Source: Advenella mimigardefordensis DPN7
GTDB taxonomy: Bacteria > Pseudomonadota > Gammaproteobacteria > Burkholderiales > Burkholderiaceae_B
Direction: 5' to 3'
Assembly: GCF_000521505.1 (NCBI RefSeq)
Contig: NZ_CP003915.1
Coordinates: 3,224,001 to 3,288,000 of the forward strand
Length of the DNA: 64,000 bases
Part shown: piece after piece, positions 7,868-17,032 of the stretch
Layout: each line of letters starts with the position of its first letter
Numbering within the stretch: the first letter of the stretch is position 1
The notes under the pieces: generated by a model
Databases searched by the model: none
What the model saw: only the letters and a program-made list of their open reading frames with translations
What the model was told of the DNA's origin: nothing
Position numbers and translations under genes: made by a program

Positions 7868-9439
7868 TCAGGTAACCGGCGCGGGATTGAACAAGACCAA
7901 AGAATTGTGCAATTTGAGCTTTTCGGCACAGGATTGCTGACGACCGCTGGCTATGGCAATCATCATATCAAACAGCTCCTGGCCAACCTGCTCAATGGTG
8001 GCCTGGCCCGTGGCAATCCGCCCCGCATTCAAATCCATCAGATCAAACCAGCGCCTTGCCAGGCTATCGCGGGTCGCCACTTTGATAACCGGTACTGCCG
8101 CCAGGCCATAGGGCGTACCCCTGCCCGTAGTAAAAACATGCAGATTCATGCCGGCAGCCAGTTGCAGGGTGCCACAAATAAAATCGCTGGCCGGCGTCGC
8201 CAGGAAATTGAGTCCCTTGCCGGCAACCCGTTCACCAGGCGCCACCACGCCGCTAATCGCCGAGGTGCCCGATTTCACAATCGAGCCCATCGCTTTTTCC
8301 ACAATATTGGACAAGCCGCCGCGTTTGTTGCCCGGACTGGTATTGGCGCTGCGATCTGCCCCGCCCCGCTTCAGGTAGTCGTCATACCACTGCATTTCAC
8401 GCAGCAATGCCTGGCCGATTTCCGGCGTGGCGGCGCGTGCGGTTAACTGGGCAATGCCATCACGCACTTCGGTCACTTCCGAGAACATGACTGTCGCGCC
8501 GGCCCGCACCAGCAGATCGGTCGCATACCCAACCACCGGATTGGCAGTCACGCCTGAAAAAGCATCGCTGCCGCCGCACTGCACGCCGACCACCAGTCCC
8601 GATAACGGACAGGGTTCCCGCTTACGCGCATTCAATTGGGCCAGACGCCTTTCGGCCTTTGCCATGATTGCCTCAATCATGCTCGCAAAGCCGACATTTT
8701 CTTCATCCTGCAGCGTAATCAGGTAGGGATCGTCCTGTGCAATAGGAATACTGCCTGCGGGAAACAATTTCGTTGCCTGCAGCTTTTCGCAGCCCAGACT
8801 CACCAGCAGAATCTGACCGCCGAAATTCGGGTTCAGACTCAGGTTCCGCAGGGTGCGAATCGGAATCTCGGCATGAGGGGCGTCGATCGCCACACCACAG
8901 CCATAACCGTGTTCCAGGTAGACCACATCATCTACATTCGGATAACGCGGCAATAATTCTTCGCGAATTTTGCGTACCGCAAATTCAACAACGCCGGTAA
9001 CGCATTGCACGGTTGCACTGATGGCCAGGATATTGCGGGTGCCAATCGTCCCATCAGCATTGCGATAGCCGTCGAACGTCAGGCCCGTTAATGGCGCTGC
9101 CTCACCTGGCTGACGTGTCGCCAATGGCAGATCATCCAGCGATGGTGCCTGCGGCATGCGCAGCATTGCCTCATTGATCCAGGTACCCGCGGCAACGTCG
9201 CTCAGCGCATGGCCGATGACCACGCCGTAGCGGATAACCGGTGCATCTTTGGGGATCGCCTGCAGCGCAACCTTGTGCCCCTGCGGCACCGCAGTCTGCA
9301 ATGTCAGCCCACAGGCAAAAACGGCACCAGCCGGCAACCCGCCTTCGTTGACAACGATAGCGACATTGTCCTGATCACTTATTCGAATATATAAAGGCTT
9401 AAGTGCCTCCTGACTCTGTTGTGTCTCTTCCAACTTCAT
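7868..9439 (-). CDS. garD: galactarate dehydratase (UxaA family)
   Basis: This 523-residue UxaA-family dehydratase has an N-terminal SAF domain (about 1-100, with [13 protein letters not shown] and VPQGHKVAL) and a large C-terminal domain ([67 protein letters not shown]). It is expected to convert meso-galactarate to 5-dehydro-4-deoxyglucarate with Fe2+. Altronate dehydratase is the nearest alternative, but the neighbouring kdgD uses exactly the galactarate/glucarate product. A GTG at 9445 is another possible start. It is encoded 115-120 bp after kdgD, with the GntR gene following. Confidence 0.85.
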   Translation of the reverse strand: MKLEETQQSQEALKPLYIRISDQDNVAIVVNEGGLPAGAVFACGLTLQTAVPQGHKVALQAIPKDAPVIRYGVVIGHALSDVAAGTWINEAMLRMPQAPSLDDLPLATRQPGEAAPLTGLTFDGYRNADGTIGTRNILAISATVQCVTGVVEFAVRKIREELLPRYPNVDDVVYLEHGYGCGVAIDAPHAEIPIRTLRNLSLNPNFGGQILLVSLGCEKLQATKLFPAGSIPIAQDDPYLITLQDEENVGFASMIEAIMAKAERRLAQLNARKREPCPLSGLVVGVQCGGSDAFSGVTANPVVGYATDLLVRAGATVMFSEVTEVRDGIAQLTARAATPEIGQALLREMQWYDDYLKRGGADRSANTSPGNKRGGLSNIVEKAMGSIVKSGTSAISGVVAPGERVAGKGLNFLATPASDFICGTLQLAAGMNLHVFTTGRGTPYGLAAVPVIKVATRDSLARRWFDLMDLNAGRIATGQATIEQVGQELFDMMIAIASGRQQSCAEKLKLHNSLVLFNPAPVT

Positions 9440-9560
9440 CCTCACCGGTAAACGGACGAGTCCGGCCTGTTCATACCTGTGCTATGCCTCCCGCAAGCCG
9501 ACAGGCTTAGCGCAGATCCGAGGCGTTTTGACACCGGACCACAGACTCGCCTATAACAAA

Positions 9561-10472
9561 CTATTGAGCACCCAACTGATGAATCAGCGCAGCCAGCGCC
9601 TCACTCTCCTGTCGGCTCAGATTGGTCAGGGGCGCCCGCACGCCGCCGGCATCATGTCCGACAATTCTGGCACCTTCCTTCACAATACTGACCGCATAGC
9701 CCTTGCAGCGGTTGCGAATCGCTGAATACGGAATGAAAAATTCCGATAGCAGCCGGTCAACCGTTGTATGATCTCCCGCTACGATAGCACGATAAAAGTC
9801 CATCGCCGTTTTTGGAATGAAATTGAACACAGCCGATGAATAAACGGGTACACCCAGCGCCCGGTAGGCCGCCGCGTAAAACTCGGCAGTAGGCAGCCCA
9901 CCAAGATAAGACAGGCGATCACCCAGGCGACGACGGATCGTGACCATCAGTTCAATATCACCAATGCCATCCTTATAACCAACCAGGTTCGGGCAACGTT
10001 CGGCCAGTCGCTCCAGTTGATCGGCGTTAAGGCGGCACAATGACCGGTTATACACAATCACGCCCAGCCCTACGGCCTTGCATACCTGCTCTACATGCAG
10101 CGCCACACCATCCTGATCGGCTTCAGTCAGGTAATGCGGCATTAGCAGCAAACCCTGAGCCCCCGCCTTTTCTGCTGCCTGCGCATAGCGGATAGCCAGC
10201 CGGGTACCGCCCCCTGCCCCGGCGATGATCGGCACTTTACCTGCACATACCTCCACTGCAGTACGTATCACATTTGAATACTCTTCCGGTTCAAGCGAAA
10301 AGAACTCGCCCGTCCCGCCTGCCGCAAACAGTGCACTGGCACCATATGGCGCCAGCCATTCAAGCCGACGCGCATAGCCTTCGGCATTGAAATCACCCTG
10401 TTCATCAAAATCGGTAACCGGGAAGGAAAGCAATCCTTCGCTAACGGTCTGTTTCAATTCCTGTGGATTCAT
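9561..10472 (-). CDS. kdgD: 5-dehydro-4-deoxyglucarate dehydratase
   Basis: A 303-residue (beta/alpha)8 class I aldolase-fold enzyme of the DHDPS/NAL family. It decarboxylates and dehydrates 5-dehydro-4-deoxyglucarate to 2-ketoglutarate semialdehyde, feeding the TCA cycle after one oxidation. Visible motifs are [18 protein letters not shown] at the start of the barrel, GAGGGT, VIVYNRS (catalytic Tyr) and [11 protein letters not shown] (Schiff-base Lys). The start is supported by AGGG upstream. As first gene of the kdgD-garD-gntR operon it implies growth on galactarate and perhaps glucarate. The semialdehyde dehydrogenase and transporter of this route are not in the window. Confidence 0.9.
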   Translation of the reverse strand: MNPQELKQTVSEGLLSFPVTDFDEQGDFNAEGYARRLEWLAPYGASALFAAGGTGEFFSLEPEEYSNVIRTAVEVCAGKVPIIAGAGGGTRLAIRYAQAAEKAGAQGLLLMPHYLTEADQDGVALHVEQVCKAVGLGVIVYNRSLCRLNADQLERLAERCPNLVGYKDGIGDIELMVTIRRRLGDRLSYLGGLPTAEFYAAAYRALGVPVYSSAVFNFIPKTAMDFYRAIVAGDHTTVDRLLSEFFIPYSAIRNRCKGYAVSIVKEGARIVGHDAGGVRAPLTNLSRQESEALAALIHQLGAQ

Positions 10473-10549
10473 GAGTACCCTGTCGTTGATAAAAAGAAAC
10501 GCAGCGCAAGTGCCGCAAGATATATGACAATCTGCTTATCATCTTTATG

Positions 10550-10560
10550 TTGTATGACAT
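10550..10560. promoter_or_regulatory. candidate FadR-type operator upstream of kdgD
   Basis: TTGTATGACAT contains the dyad TGT-ATG-ACA and resembles the FadR-subfamily pattern TnGTnnnACnA. It lies about 80 bp upstream of the kdgD start codon and 24 bp from a second TATGACA. The GntR protein encoded at the operon end is the obvious candidate ligand. Binding is inferred from sequence alone. Confidence 0.35.
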
Positions 10561-10677
10561 CTTATTTCATTTGTTCATGTCGGACAAGTAATTTGTGGCG
10601 GAATGTGGAAAAATGGCCGGCCTCACGCACCGAATCTCTGCATTTTTAACCTATCTCTCACATTTGGCCACCTTATC

Positions 10678-10734
10678 ATCACCCGGACATCCTCCCATCA
10701 CCCGGACATCCTCCCATCACCCGGACATCCTCCC
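10678..10734. repeat. three perfect tandem copies of a 19-mer
   Basis: ATCACCCGGACATCCTCCC occurs three times in a row without a mismatch (10678-10696, 10697-10715, 10716-10734). It lies in the kdgD-ogt intergenic region, outside coding sequence. The unit has no spacer, so this is a minisatellite-like expansion, not a CRISPR. Confidence 0.9.
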
Positions 10735-10890
10735 TTCCCTTGCGTTGGCTCAGCCAGCGCCCCAAAAGCATTGGTGCAAATACGGAATGATCACGTAAAA
10801 TCACAACATGAACATCTGTCCACAGTAAGATAGGGTTTGTTCGGCAACCCTCCCGCGCTCCGCCGCTACCGTTACTCGTTGTCATGGCCC

Positions 10891-11541
10891 ATGCTCAATA
10901 ACGAATTGTTCCCCCATCCCGCTTTCACCCTGCCTGCGGATACACTGGCGCGCCTGCAAGGCGGCGTTCACGCGCTCGGCAACAATCGCCTGACCGATAG
11001 CGCCGCCAGCAAGCCCTTGTATTACCGGTTTATAGACTCACCGGTAGGCCCCGTGATTATCATGTGCTCGGAAAAAGGCGTGGTGCTGCTGGAATTTCTG
11101 GAAACGATTGAGACAATCACCAAGGAAATCACCGATCTGCAAACCCGTTACGGCTTTGCCCTGAGCCGGCAGGATCATCCAGGCCTGGATGTGGTACAGC
11201 AACAGATTGATGAGTATTTCTCCGGCCGGCGACAAACATTTGCACTCGCGCTGGATGCGCCCGGTACCGCTTTTGACGAAACCGTCTGGGCCCATTTGCA
11301 GCGCATTCCATATGGCAGGACCTGCAGTTACGGTGCTCTGGCCAGGGAGATCGGCAATGGCGCGCACGCCCGTATCGTGGGTTCAGCCAACCATCGCAAC
11401 CGTATCAGCATTGTGATTCCCTGCCATCGGGTGATTGGCGCCGACGGCTCCTTAACCGGTTACGGCGGCGGGCTGCCGCGCAAGCGCTGGCTGCTGGAGT
11501 TCGAAAGCGTACAGGCCTGCTCTACCCCGCTTGCAATATGA
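10891..11541 (+). CDS. ogt: methylated-DNA--[protein]-cysteine S-methyltransferase
   Basis: This 216-residue suicide repair enzyme moves the alkyl group from O6-alkylguanine or O4-alkylthymine to its own cysteine. The N-terminal ribonuclease-like domain (about 45-120) is followed by the DNA-binding/catalytic domain with TVWAHLQRIPYGRTCSYG, the arginine-finger region and the active-site IPCHRVIG (Cys within PCHRV), then GYGGGLPRKRWLLEFE. No Ada N-terminal zinc domain is present, so it is Ogt/Ada-C-like. A TTG start at 10837 would add 18 unconserved residues; the ATG at 10891 is preferred. It is monocistronic between kdgD and cls. Confidence 0.9.
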   Translation: MLNNELFPHPAFTLPADTLARLQGGVHALGNNRLTDSAASKPLYYRFIDSPVGPVIIMCSEKGVVLLEFLETIETITKEITDLQTRYGFALSRQDHPGLDVVQQQIDEYFSGRRQTFALALDAPGTAFDETVWAHLQRIPYGRTCSYGALAREIGNGAHARIVGSANHRNRISIVIPCHRVIGADGSLTGYGGGLPRKRWLLEFESVQACSTPLAI

Positions 11542-11686
11542 CATTCATGATGCCTGTCCACGACCTGACGCCTGTGTCGCGAACGCGCCGCCGCTGTGCA
11601 TTCATCGTTATCGATACTGTGCAGGGTTGCCATCACAGCCGCAATGAATGGCCTGCAACCTCACCTCGCTGGCGGATGGTGCGCTG

Positions 11687-13219
11687 ATGATCCCGACATG
11701 GCTGACCGATGACTGGTTGTGGAACGGACTGTGGGCCATTTATATCATTGTGATCGGGCTATGGGTGGTGCTGCAAAAGCGACCTCCCGTGTCCACCCTC
11801 ACGTGGATCCTGTTTCTGAGCTTTGTGCCGGCGCTGGGCTTTGTGATTTATTATTTTTTCGGCCCGAAAAAAATCACCCGTAATAAAATTAATCGCAGCA
11901 TCAGCAAACATCTTATTGAACGGGACGACACACTATGGAATGTACGCATCCAGCCGTCTGGTTTGACCGAACAGCAACGCCCTATCCATGACCTGGCCCT
12001 GCAGATTACCCACTATCCGCTGAGCTACGCAACCAGTTATCAATTGCTATCGGGCGGTGAAAAAACCTACGACCGTATTTTCGAGGCGGTGCGCAAAGCC
12101 GAGCATTACATCTTTCTGGAATACTATATTTTTGAACAGGATCAAACCGGCACTACCCTGCGCGATCTGCTCACTGAGCGTGCACAGCAAGGCGTCAAAA
12201 TCTATCTGATTGCCGATGCCATTGGGTCGTTGCGCCTGAACCGCCGTTTCATGCGGCCATTGATCCAGGCCGGCGCCAGGCTGACCTTTTTTCATGACAT
12301 CAGCCTGAAGCATTTGCTGTCATTCATGAATTTGCGAAACCACCGCAAGATTGTGATCTGTGACGGCGCGGTAGCCTTTACCGGCGGCATCAATATCAGT
12401 GACCAGCAGGATCGGCGCCGCAACAAGCGGGCTTTTCACGACGTTCATCTGGAACTGACCGGCCCCGTCGTTTCCTGGCTCGAAACCATTTTTGTCGAAG
12501 ACTGGCACTATTCCACGCACGACCTGTCGGTCCGCCATATGCTGCGTGAACACTATCGTGATCGCCTGGAACGTCTGCAGGAACAGGCAGAAGACGATGC
12601 GGGCAAGGCCGCAGCCACCAGGCGCCTTGCCCCCGACAACGCAGACCAGGACAGCCAGCCGCCCCCACCCGCGCCACAATGGATTCGCACCCAGATCATT
12701 CCATCAGGACCGGACTTTGACTACGCCTCCATTTTGCGCGTGACCGTTGATGCCATCCAGCGTGCGCGCCATCGCGTCTATCTGACCACACCCTACTTCG
12801 TGCCGGACGCCACATCAGCGCAGGCGCTGACCTCTGCCTCTCTGCGTGGCGTCGATGTACGCATCCTGCTGCCTAAACGAACCGACAATTATGTCGTGAC
12901 CAAGGCAGCCCAATCCTGGTTTGACGATCTGGTGGCCTCGGGTATCCGGGTCTTCGAATATGGTCCCCGCATGCTGCATACCAAAAGCATGATCGTGGAT
13001 GACGACATTTCCTTCATCGGCTCGGCCAATTTTGATAACCGCAGCTTTTACCTGAACTTTGAAGTGAGCGTGTTGTGTTACGAACGCGCAGCAAACCAGG
13101 CGCTGCTGGAGGAATTCAATGCCTCCATGCAGCATGCGCAGGAAGTGCAACTAACCCATCAGCCCTTCTTTTCCAGGCTGAGCAAGGCGGTCGCTCGCCT
13201 GTTTTCGCCCCTGCTTTGA
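11687..13219 (+). CDS. cls: cardiolipin synthase (phospholipase D family)
   Basis: A 510-residue (from ATG 11687) or 523-residue (from ATG 11648) membrane enzyme that condenses two phosphatidylglycerols to cardiolipin and glycerol. Two N-terminal membrane helices (LWAIYIIVIGLWVVL and ILFLSFVPALGFVIYYFFGP) are followed by two PLD domains with HxK motifs: NHRKIVICDGAVAFTGGIN and LHTKSMIVDDDISFIGSANFDNRSF. A Pro/Gln-rich linker between the domains (about residues 310-345) is longer than usual. Neither start has a strong Shine-Dalgarno. It acts at the inner membrane. No operon partner is seen. Confidence 0.9.
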   Translation: MIPTWLTDDWLWNGLWAIYIIVIGLWVVLQKRPPVSTLTWILFLSFVPALGFVIYYFFGPKKITRNKINRSISKHLIERDDTLWNVRIQPSGLTEQQRPIHDLALQITHYPLSYATSYQLLSGGEKTYDRIFEAVRKAEHYIFLEYYIFEQDQTGTTLRDLLTERAQQGVKIYLIADAIGSLRLNRRFMRPLIQAGARLTFFHDISLKHLLSFMNLRNHRKIVICDGAVAFTGGINISDQQDRRRNKRAFHDVHLELTGPVVSWLETIFVEDWHYSTHDLSVRHMLREHYRDRLERLQEQAEDDAGKAAATRRLAPDNADQDSQPPPPAPQWIRTQIIPSGPDFDYASILRVTVDAIQRARHRVYLTTPYFVPDATSAQALTSASLRGVDVRILLPKRTDNYVVTKAAQSWFDDLVASGIRVFEYGPRMLHTKSMIVDDDISFIGSANFDNRSFYLNFEVSVLCYERAANQALLEEFNASMQHAQEVQLTHQPFFSRLSKAVARLFSPLL

Positions 13220-13379
13220 GCGGCAGGTACCCGCCGTGAATCAAATCGCCTGACGATCTCAGCGCCGACGCGACCATCCGGGGTATGACAGCAACGTCAC
13301 CGAAACCTGTAAGCCAGGCGTCACCGTGGTAACCTATACTCATTCTTCCATCCGTATTAATCGATTGAGATCGCCCACT

Positions 13380-13973
13380 ATGCCTACTTCTTCATCCAGC
13401 ACGTCAGCCACCGGCCACACAGACGCGACGTTCGACGCGGCCCTTACCGAAACCCTGCAGGATAGTACCTTTATTTTTGAAGGCAAAATCATCAAGGTAA
13501 CGGTCGACACCGTGGTCCTGCCCAACGGCAAAACAGCGACGCGCGAGGTGGTACGACACTGTGGCGCGGTCGCTGTGCTGGCCATCACGCCCGAAGACAA
13601 AGTCATCCTGGTCAGGCAGTTCCGCCACCCAACCGGCGGCCCGCTGCTGGAAATCCCGGCAGGCAAACTGGATGTCGACAATGAGCCGCCCGAACAATGT
13701 GCCTATCGTGAGCTGGCCGAAGAGACCCCCTATACGGCGGGCGGCATGACGCTGATACACACTTTTTATACGGCACCGGGCTTTTGCGATGAATTGATGT
13801 ACGTGTTTCGCGCCGAAGGCGTGCGCGAGGACAGCACCCTGAATGCCGATGACGATGAATTTGTGCAAACGGTATTGATGAGCCGCGACGAAGTGCGCCA
13901 CGCCATTGAAAAGCAGGAGATCCGTGATGCCAAAACACTGGTGGCATTACAATCGTGGTTGCTGGAAAAATAA
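13380..13973 (+). CDS. Nudix hydrolase, ADP-ribose pyrophosphatase-like
   Basis: A 197-residue protein of the ADP-ribose/ADP-sugar pyrophosphatase group: FEGKIIKVTVDTVVLPNGKT, VRHCGAVAVLAI, VRQFRHPTGGPLLEIPAGKLD and then the Nudix box. The box reads GKLDVDNEPPEQCAYRELAEETPY, with the usual Gly of EEtG replaced by Pro and a slightly different spacing. The E residues that bind Mg2+ (REL-EE) are present, so activity is likely. The first visible in-frame start is GTG at 13326, but the ATG at 13380 gives the usual N-terminus (a Ser/Thr-rich tail). A strong hairpin follows the stop. Confidence 0.85.
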   Translation: MPTSSSSTSATGHTDATFDAALTETLQDSTFIFEGKIIKVTVDTVVLPNGKTATREVVRHCGAVAVLAITPEDKVILVRQFRHPTGGPLLEIPAGKLDVDNEPPEQCAYRELAEETPYTAGGMTLIHTFYTAPGFCDELMYVFRAEGVREDSTLNADDDEFVQTVLMSRDEVRHAIEKQEIRDAKTLVALQSWLLEK

Positions 13974-13993
13974 TTAAGCGCCAGATGCATAGA

Positions 13994-14023
13994 CGAGCAT
14001 GCGGCACCTTCGCCGCATGCTCG
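13994..14023. terminator. 12-bp perfect hairpin between convergent genes
   Basis: CGAGCATGCGGC and GCCGCATGCTCG are exact inverted repeats around the loop ACCTTC. The hairpin sits 21 bp after the Nudix stop and 22 bp after the end of the opposing desuccinylase gene. It has no T-run on either strand, so it may act as a bidirectional pause or RNA-stabilising hairpin. Confidence 0.55.
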
Positions 14024-14044
14024 CCGCGCCAACAGCGCCATCTC

Positions 14045-15177
14045 TCAGGGTGAAAGCCCCACGCTGCCGATATCGTCGGGGCTGGACAGGCTAAGCAACT
14101 TGGTTTCAGTCTGCGCCAGACGTACACCCGCCGTCGCAAAAATAAAACCATCAACCGGCGCAGTGACGGGCGTCACCGTTAGCGCGACCGGATCCACGAT
14201 TTCAGCCAGCAACTGATCGCGTTGCACCCACTGCCCTGCCGCAACGTGATACACCACAATACCGGCACAAGGCGTAACCACATAGGCCAGCCCGCCCAGC
14301 GGATGTGGCTCGCAGCGCAATGGCGGCATAGGCGCTACCTCGGCTGCGGGTAGCTGCAGATAGCCCTGTTGATTCAAATACTGAACAAGCGCGTCTGCAT
14401 CATGCCGGGCGTACTCATGCGTCAGATCACGATCACCGCGCAATTCAACCGTCGCCGCAAAACAAGGCAGCGGAATGTTCGCTTCCGGATAGACGCTTTG
14501 CAATTTCAGCCAGGGGGTTGACACCATTTCATCAAACGAACATGACAGGGAGTCTTCGGCCAGCAACTGGCATTCGCTCTGCAAATAGCGGGCTAAGGGC
14601 TCGCCACGATCCCACACCTGCGGCAGAGTGTACACATGCATGACCGCTCGATTATCGCAATGCAGGTCCAGCACGATATCGGCGTCACATGCCATTTTCA
14701 ACAGCGTGATATGCAACTCGTCAATCAAACGGGCAGGCGCCATTGCGTCCAGCACATCCCGCATTTTGCCGCGAATCAATGCCAGATTGGCCTGGGCGTC
14801 TGCGCCTGGTTTTTCACGACTGTTCTGCAATGCGGTCAGCAGGTTCTCATAGAGCGGGACGCCGGTAAGACGATTGAAATTCTGTCCGGTAGGCAACTGG
14901 AAGCGGCCGATATGCTCATAAAAGACGCTTTGCGACAACCCGATAGGATTGCAAAACGGCACCAGGATAATTTCACAGGCAAGCGCGCCCTGCTTTTCCA
15001 GTTCCTGCAAGCGACGGTTCAGGTAAAAGGCCGCCAGCGAGCCGGGTAGCTCGTCTGCATGCAGGCTTGCCTGCATATACACCTTGCGGCCGGTATCGGT
15101 CGGCCCGAAATGAAAGGCATTGATTTCAAAGGAAGCACCAGGAGCGCTTAATGATAGAACATGTTTTTTTGCTGCAT
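14045..15177 (-). CDS. succinylglutamate desuccinylase/aspartoacylase-family protein, start region frameshifted
   Basis: A zinc carboxypeptidase-like enzyme (M14 fold, AstE/aspartoacylase family). Zinc-site motifs are visible: QASLHADELPG (HxxE), and VLDLHCDNRAVMHVY, plus TVELRGDRDL and a C-terminal barrel (CAGIVVYHVAAGQWV, VTAPVDGFIF). The in-frame part without an ATG begins upstream of 15082; a GTG at 15082 would lose the first strand. ATG at 15175-15177 overlaps the permease stop (TAATG), but it reaches this frame only by -1 slippage at A_AAA_AAC (15163-15169; the A7 tract is 15164-15170 on the plus strand). With slippage the product has about 377 residues. It probably deacylates an amino-acid derivative imported by the adjacent transporter. 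Confidence 0.75.
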
Positions 15178-15893
15178 TATGCTTCCGCCATATGTCGGGA
15201 ATTCAGATGAACCAGATAGCGCTGCTCGATTTTACGGAAGATAAAGACCAGCACAAAATTGAGCACCAGATAAATACACGCGGCTGCCGAATAGGCAATG
15301 AACGGCTGATAGGTATTGGTCACAAACAGGCTGGCCGCACCGGTAATTTCCATCATGGCCACCGTCGAGGCCAGCGCAGTGGAATGCATGGTCATGATCA
15401 CTTCGTTGCTGTAAGCCGGCAGTGCGCGCCGCAGGCTGGAGGGCAGAATAATGCGGCGCATGGCATTGCGGCGATTCATGCCGTAGGCGCGCGCCGCTTC
15501 GATTTCGCCTCTGTCGGTATTCTTGATCGCACCGGAAAAGATCACCGTTGAATAGGCAGCCGTATTCAGTGTCAGGGCAACCAGCACCCAGATGAAACCT
15601 TCCTTGAGAAAGCCGAAGCCGGGCTGCGACATGAGCTGGCCTACGAAGTTAAAACTGGGGATACCGTAATAAATAATATAAATCTGCACCAGTAGCGGTG
15701 TACCGGTAAAAAAGTAGGTAAAGGCATGCACCAGGCGCGCGGCCGGCGTATGCTGGCGCTGGTGAATCACCGACAGGGGAATGGCCATGCACAACCCTGT
15801 CACCACCGACAATGCCGTGAGCGTAAGCGTTAGCGGCGCTGCCTGCAAACAAGTGACCAGCGCATCCAGAAACAGGGAAATCGTTTCAGACAT
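15177..15893 (-). CDS. ABC transporter permease, polar amino acids
   Basis: A 238-residue HisM/ArtM-type permease with about five membrane helices. It shows TPLLVQIYIIYYGIPSF and the EAA loop EAARAYGMNRRNAMRRIILPSSLRRALP, the docking site for the ATPase. The upstream frame extension to 16043 is only an ORF artefact; the ATG at 15893 lies 8 nt inside the end of the preceding permease gene, showing coupling. It imports a polar amino acid together with the other permease and the binding protein at 17033. No ATP-binding gene is adjacent. Confidence 0.88.
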   Translation of the reverse strand: MSETISLFLDALVTCLQAAPLTLTLTALSVVTGLCMAIPLSVIHQRQHTPAARLVHAFTYFFTGTPLLVQIYIIYYGIPSFNFVGQLMSQPGFGFLKEGFIWVLVALTLNTAAYSTVIFSGAIKNTDRGEIEAARAYGMNRRNAMRRIILPSSLRRALPAYSNEVIMTMHSTALASTVAMMEITGAASLFVTNTYQPFIAYSAAACIYLVLNFVLVFIFRKIEQRYLVHLNSRHMAEA

Positions 15894-16593
15894 GCGCGTC
15901 CTCCCGAACAAAACCGCGCTGGTAATGTTTGTCCAGATAGCGGAAGACATACAGCGATACGGTTGTGAGCAGCAGGAACAACAGCGCCGAAACAGTGTTA
16001 AAGACAAAAGGCAGGTGTGTTGCACTACCGGCCTGCTGCGCAATACGCGTCATATCATCCAGGCCGATAATCGATACCAGCGCAGTGGCTTTGGTGAGCA
16101 CCAGCCAGTTATTGCGCACGCTGGGTAGTGCAAAGCGCATCATGAGTGGAAACGTAATGCGTCGCAGCACCTGCATTCCGCGCATGCCATAGGCGTGGCC
16201 CGCTTCGATTTGCCCATAGGGAATAGCCATAATGGCGCCACGGAAGGTTTCGGTGAAATAGGCGCCGAAAATAAACGACAGGGTCAGGACACCTGCAGCA
16301 AAAGGGCTGATTTCGAAATAATCCAGGTCCCAGGCCTCGGTAATGGCGTTCAGGCCGATTTGCGCACTGTAGTACACCATCAGCATCCAGATCAGGTCGG
16401 GCACACCACGCACCACACTGGAATAAAGCCAGCCAAGCCGAGACAGCAGGCGATTGCGCGACAGGCGCATATTGGCCCCCACCAACCCGATAATGACAGA
16501 AATCACCAGCGATAACACGGCAATTTCGAGTGTCAGTATGGCGCCCTGCAAAATGCGGGGCAAATACTGACCGATCAGACTTATTTCTTCCAT
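15886..16593 (-). CDS. ABC transporter permease, polar amino acids
   Basis: A 235-residue HisQ/ArtQ-type permease starting MEEISLIGQYLPRILQGAIL. It has transmembrane segments and the EAA motif EAGHAYGMRGMQVLRRITFPLMMRFALP. VVRGVPDLIWMLMVYY matches the P-x-L/I signature near the third helix. It is the first gene of the permease-permease-desuccinylase operon, divergent from the binding protein gene. ATP hydrolysis must be supplied by an ATPase encoded elsewhere. Confidence 0.88.
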   Translation of the reverse strand: MEEISLIGQYLPRILQGAILTLEIAVLSLVISVIIGLVGANMRLSRNRLLSRLGWLYSSVVRGVPDLIWMLMVYYSAQIGLNAITEAWDLDYFEISPFAAGVLTLSFIFGAYFTETFRGAIMAIPYGQIEAGHAYGMRGMQVLRRITFPLMMRFALPSVRNNWLVLTKATALVSIIGLDDMTRIAQQAGSATHLPFVFNTVSALLFLLLTTVSLYVFRYLDKHYQRGFVREDAHV

Positions 16594-17032
16594 CCTGTTT
16601 CCCATTACATGGCGCTGCGCATACTTTTTGACTATACACAACCCATTCGTTGCAGTGCCTGACGGGCAAAGAACATGATTATTGGCCGGCCAGCGCACGA
16701 TCATGCGCCCGGCTCCTGCTCCGGCCCCTAAGACCAGTGCGTTGGGGCCCCATTTTATCCGCCAAGCCGGCACTCGCGGCCATTATATAACCCCGGCCGC
16801 TGAAATAAACCGCCGGTTTTCCCTTAGCCCTTGTGCCGCCTGAGGGAAACTCCCTGTACATTTTCCGCCTGATGCTGGCATAATCTTCAATCCGGCTCAC
16901 CGCCCGCGGTGGAGCCACAACGCTGCAGACGGCAACAGATCGGCCACGCCGCCCTGCCTATTGGTTGTACCCGGCGCACACCGGTTGACTGTATTGTCGC
17001 TGCAGCACTGCTTACGTCATTTAGGAATATCC
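16594..17032. other. divergent promoter region of the amino-acid transporter
   Basis: 439 bases with no supported gene. Both the permease operon and the binding-protein gene must be transcribed from it. A GC-rich palindrome GGGGCCCC lies at about 16745-16752. A TTGACT at 16985-16990 has no good -10 at 17 bp. I see no convincing operator. Confidence 0.4.

Larger units (their letters stand above)
10473..10890. other. divergent intergenic region with operator candidate and tandem repeat
   Basis: 418 bases separate the start of kdgD from the start of the alkyltransferase gene. It contains a GntR-type operator candidate (10550-10560), a second TATGACA half-site at 10523-10529 and a triplicated 19-mer (10678-10734), all listed separately. 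No ORF with a credible start is seen. Confidence 0.6.

Noticed and set aside
10678..10734. CRISPR-like repeat
   Set aside because: Three 19-mers without spacers; no cas genes. A tandem minisatellite explains it better.
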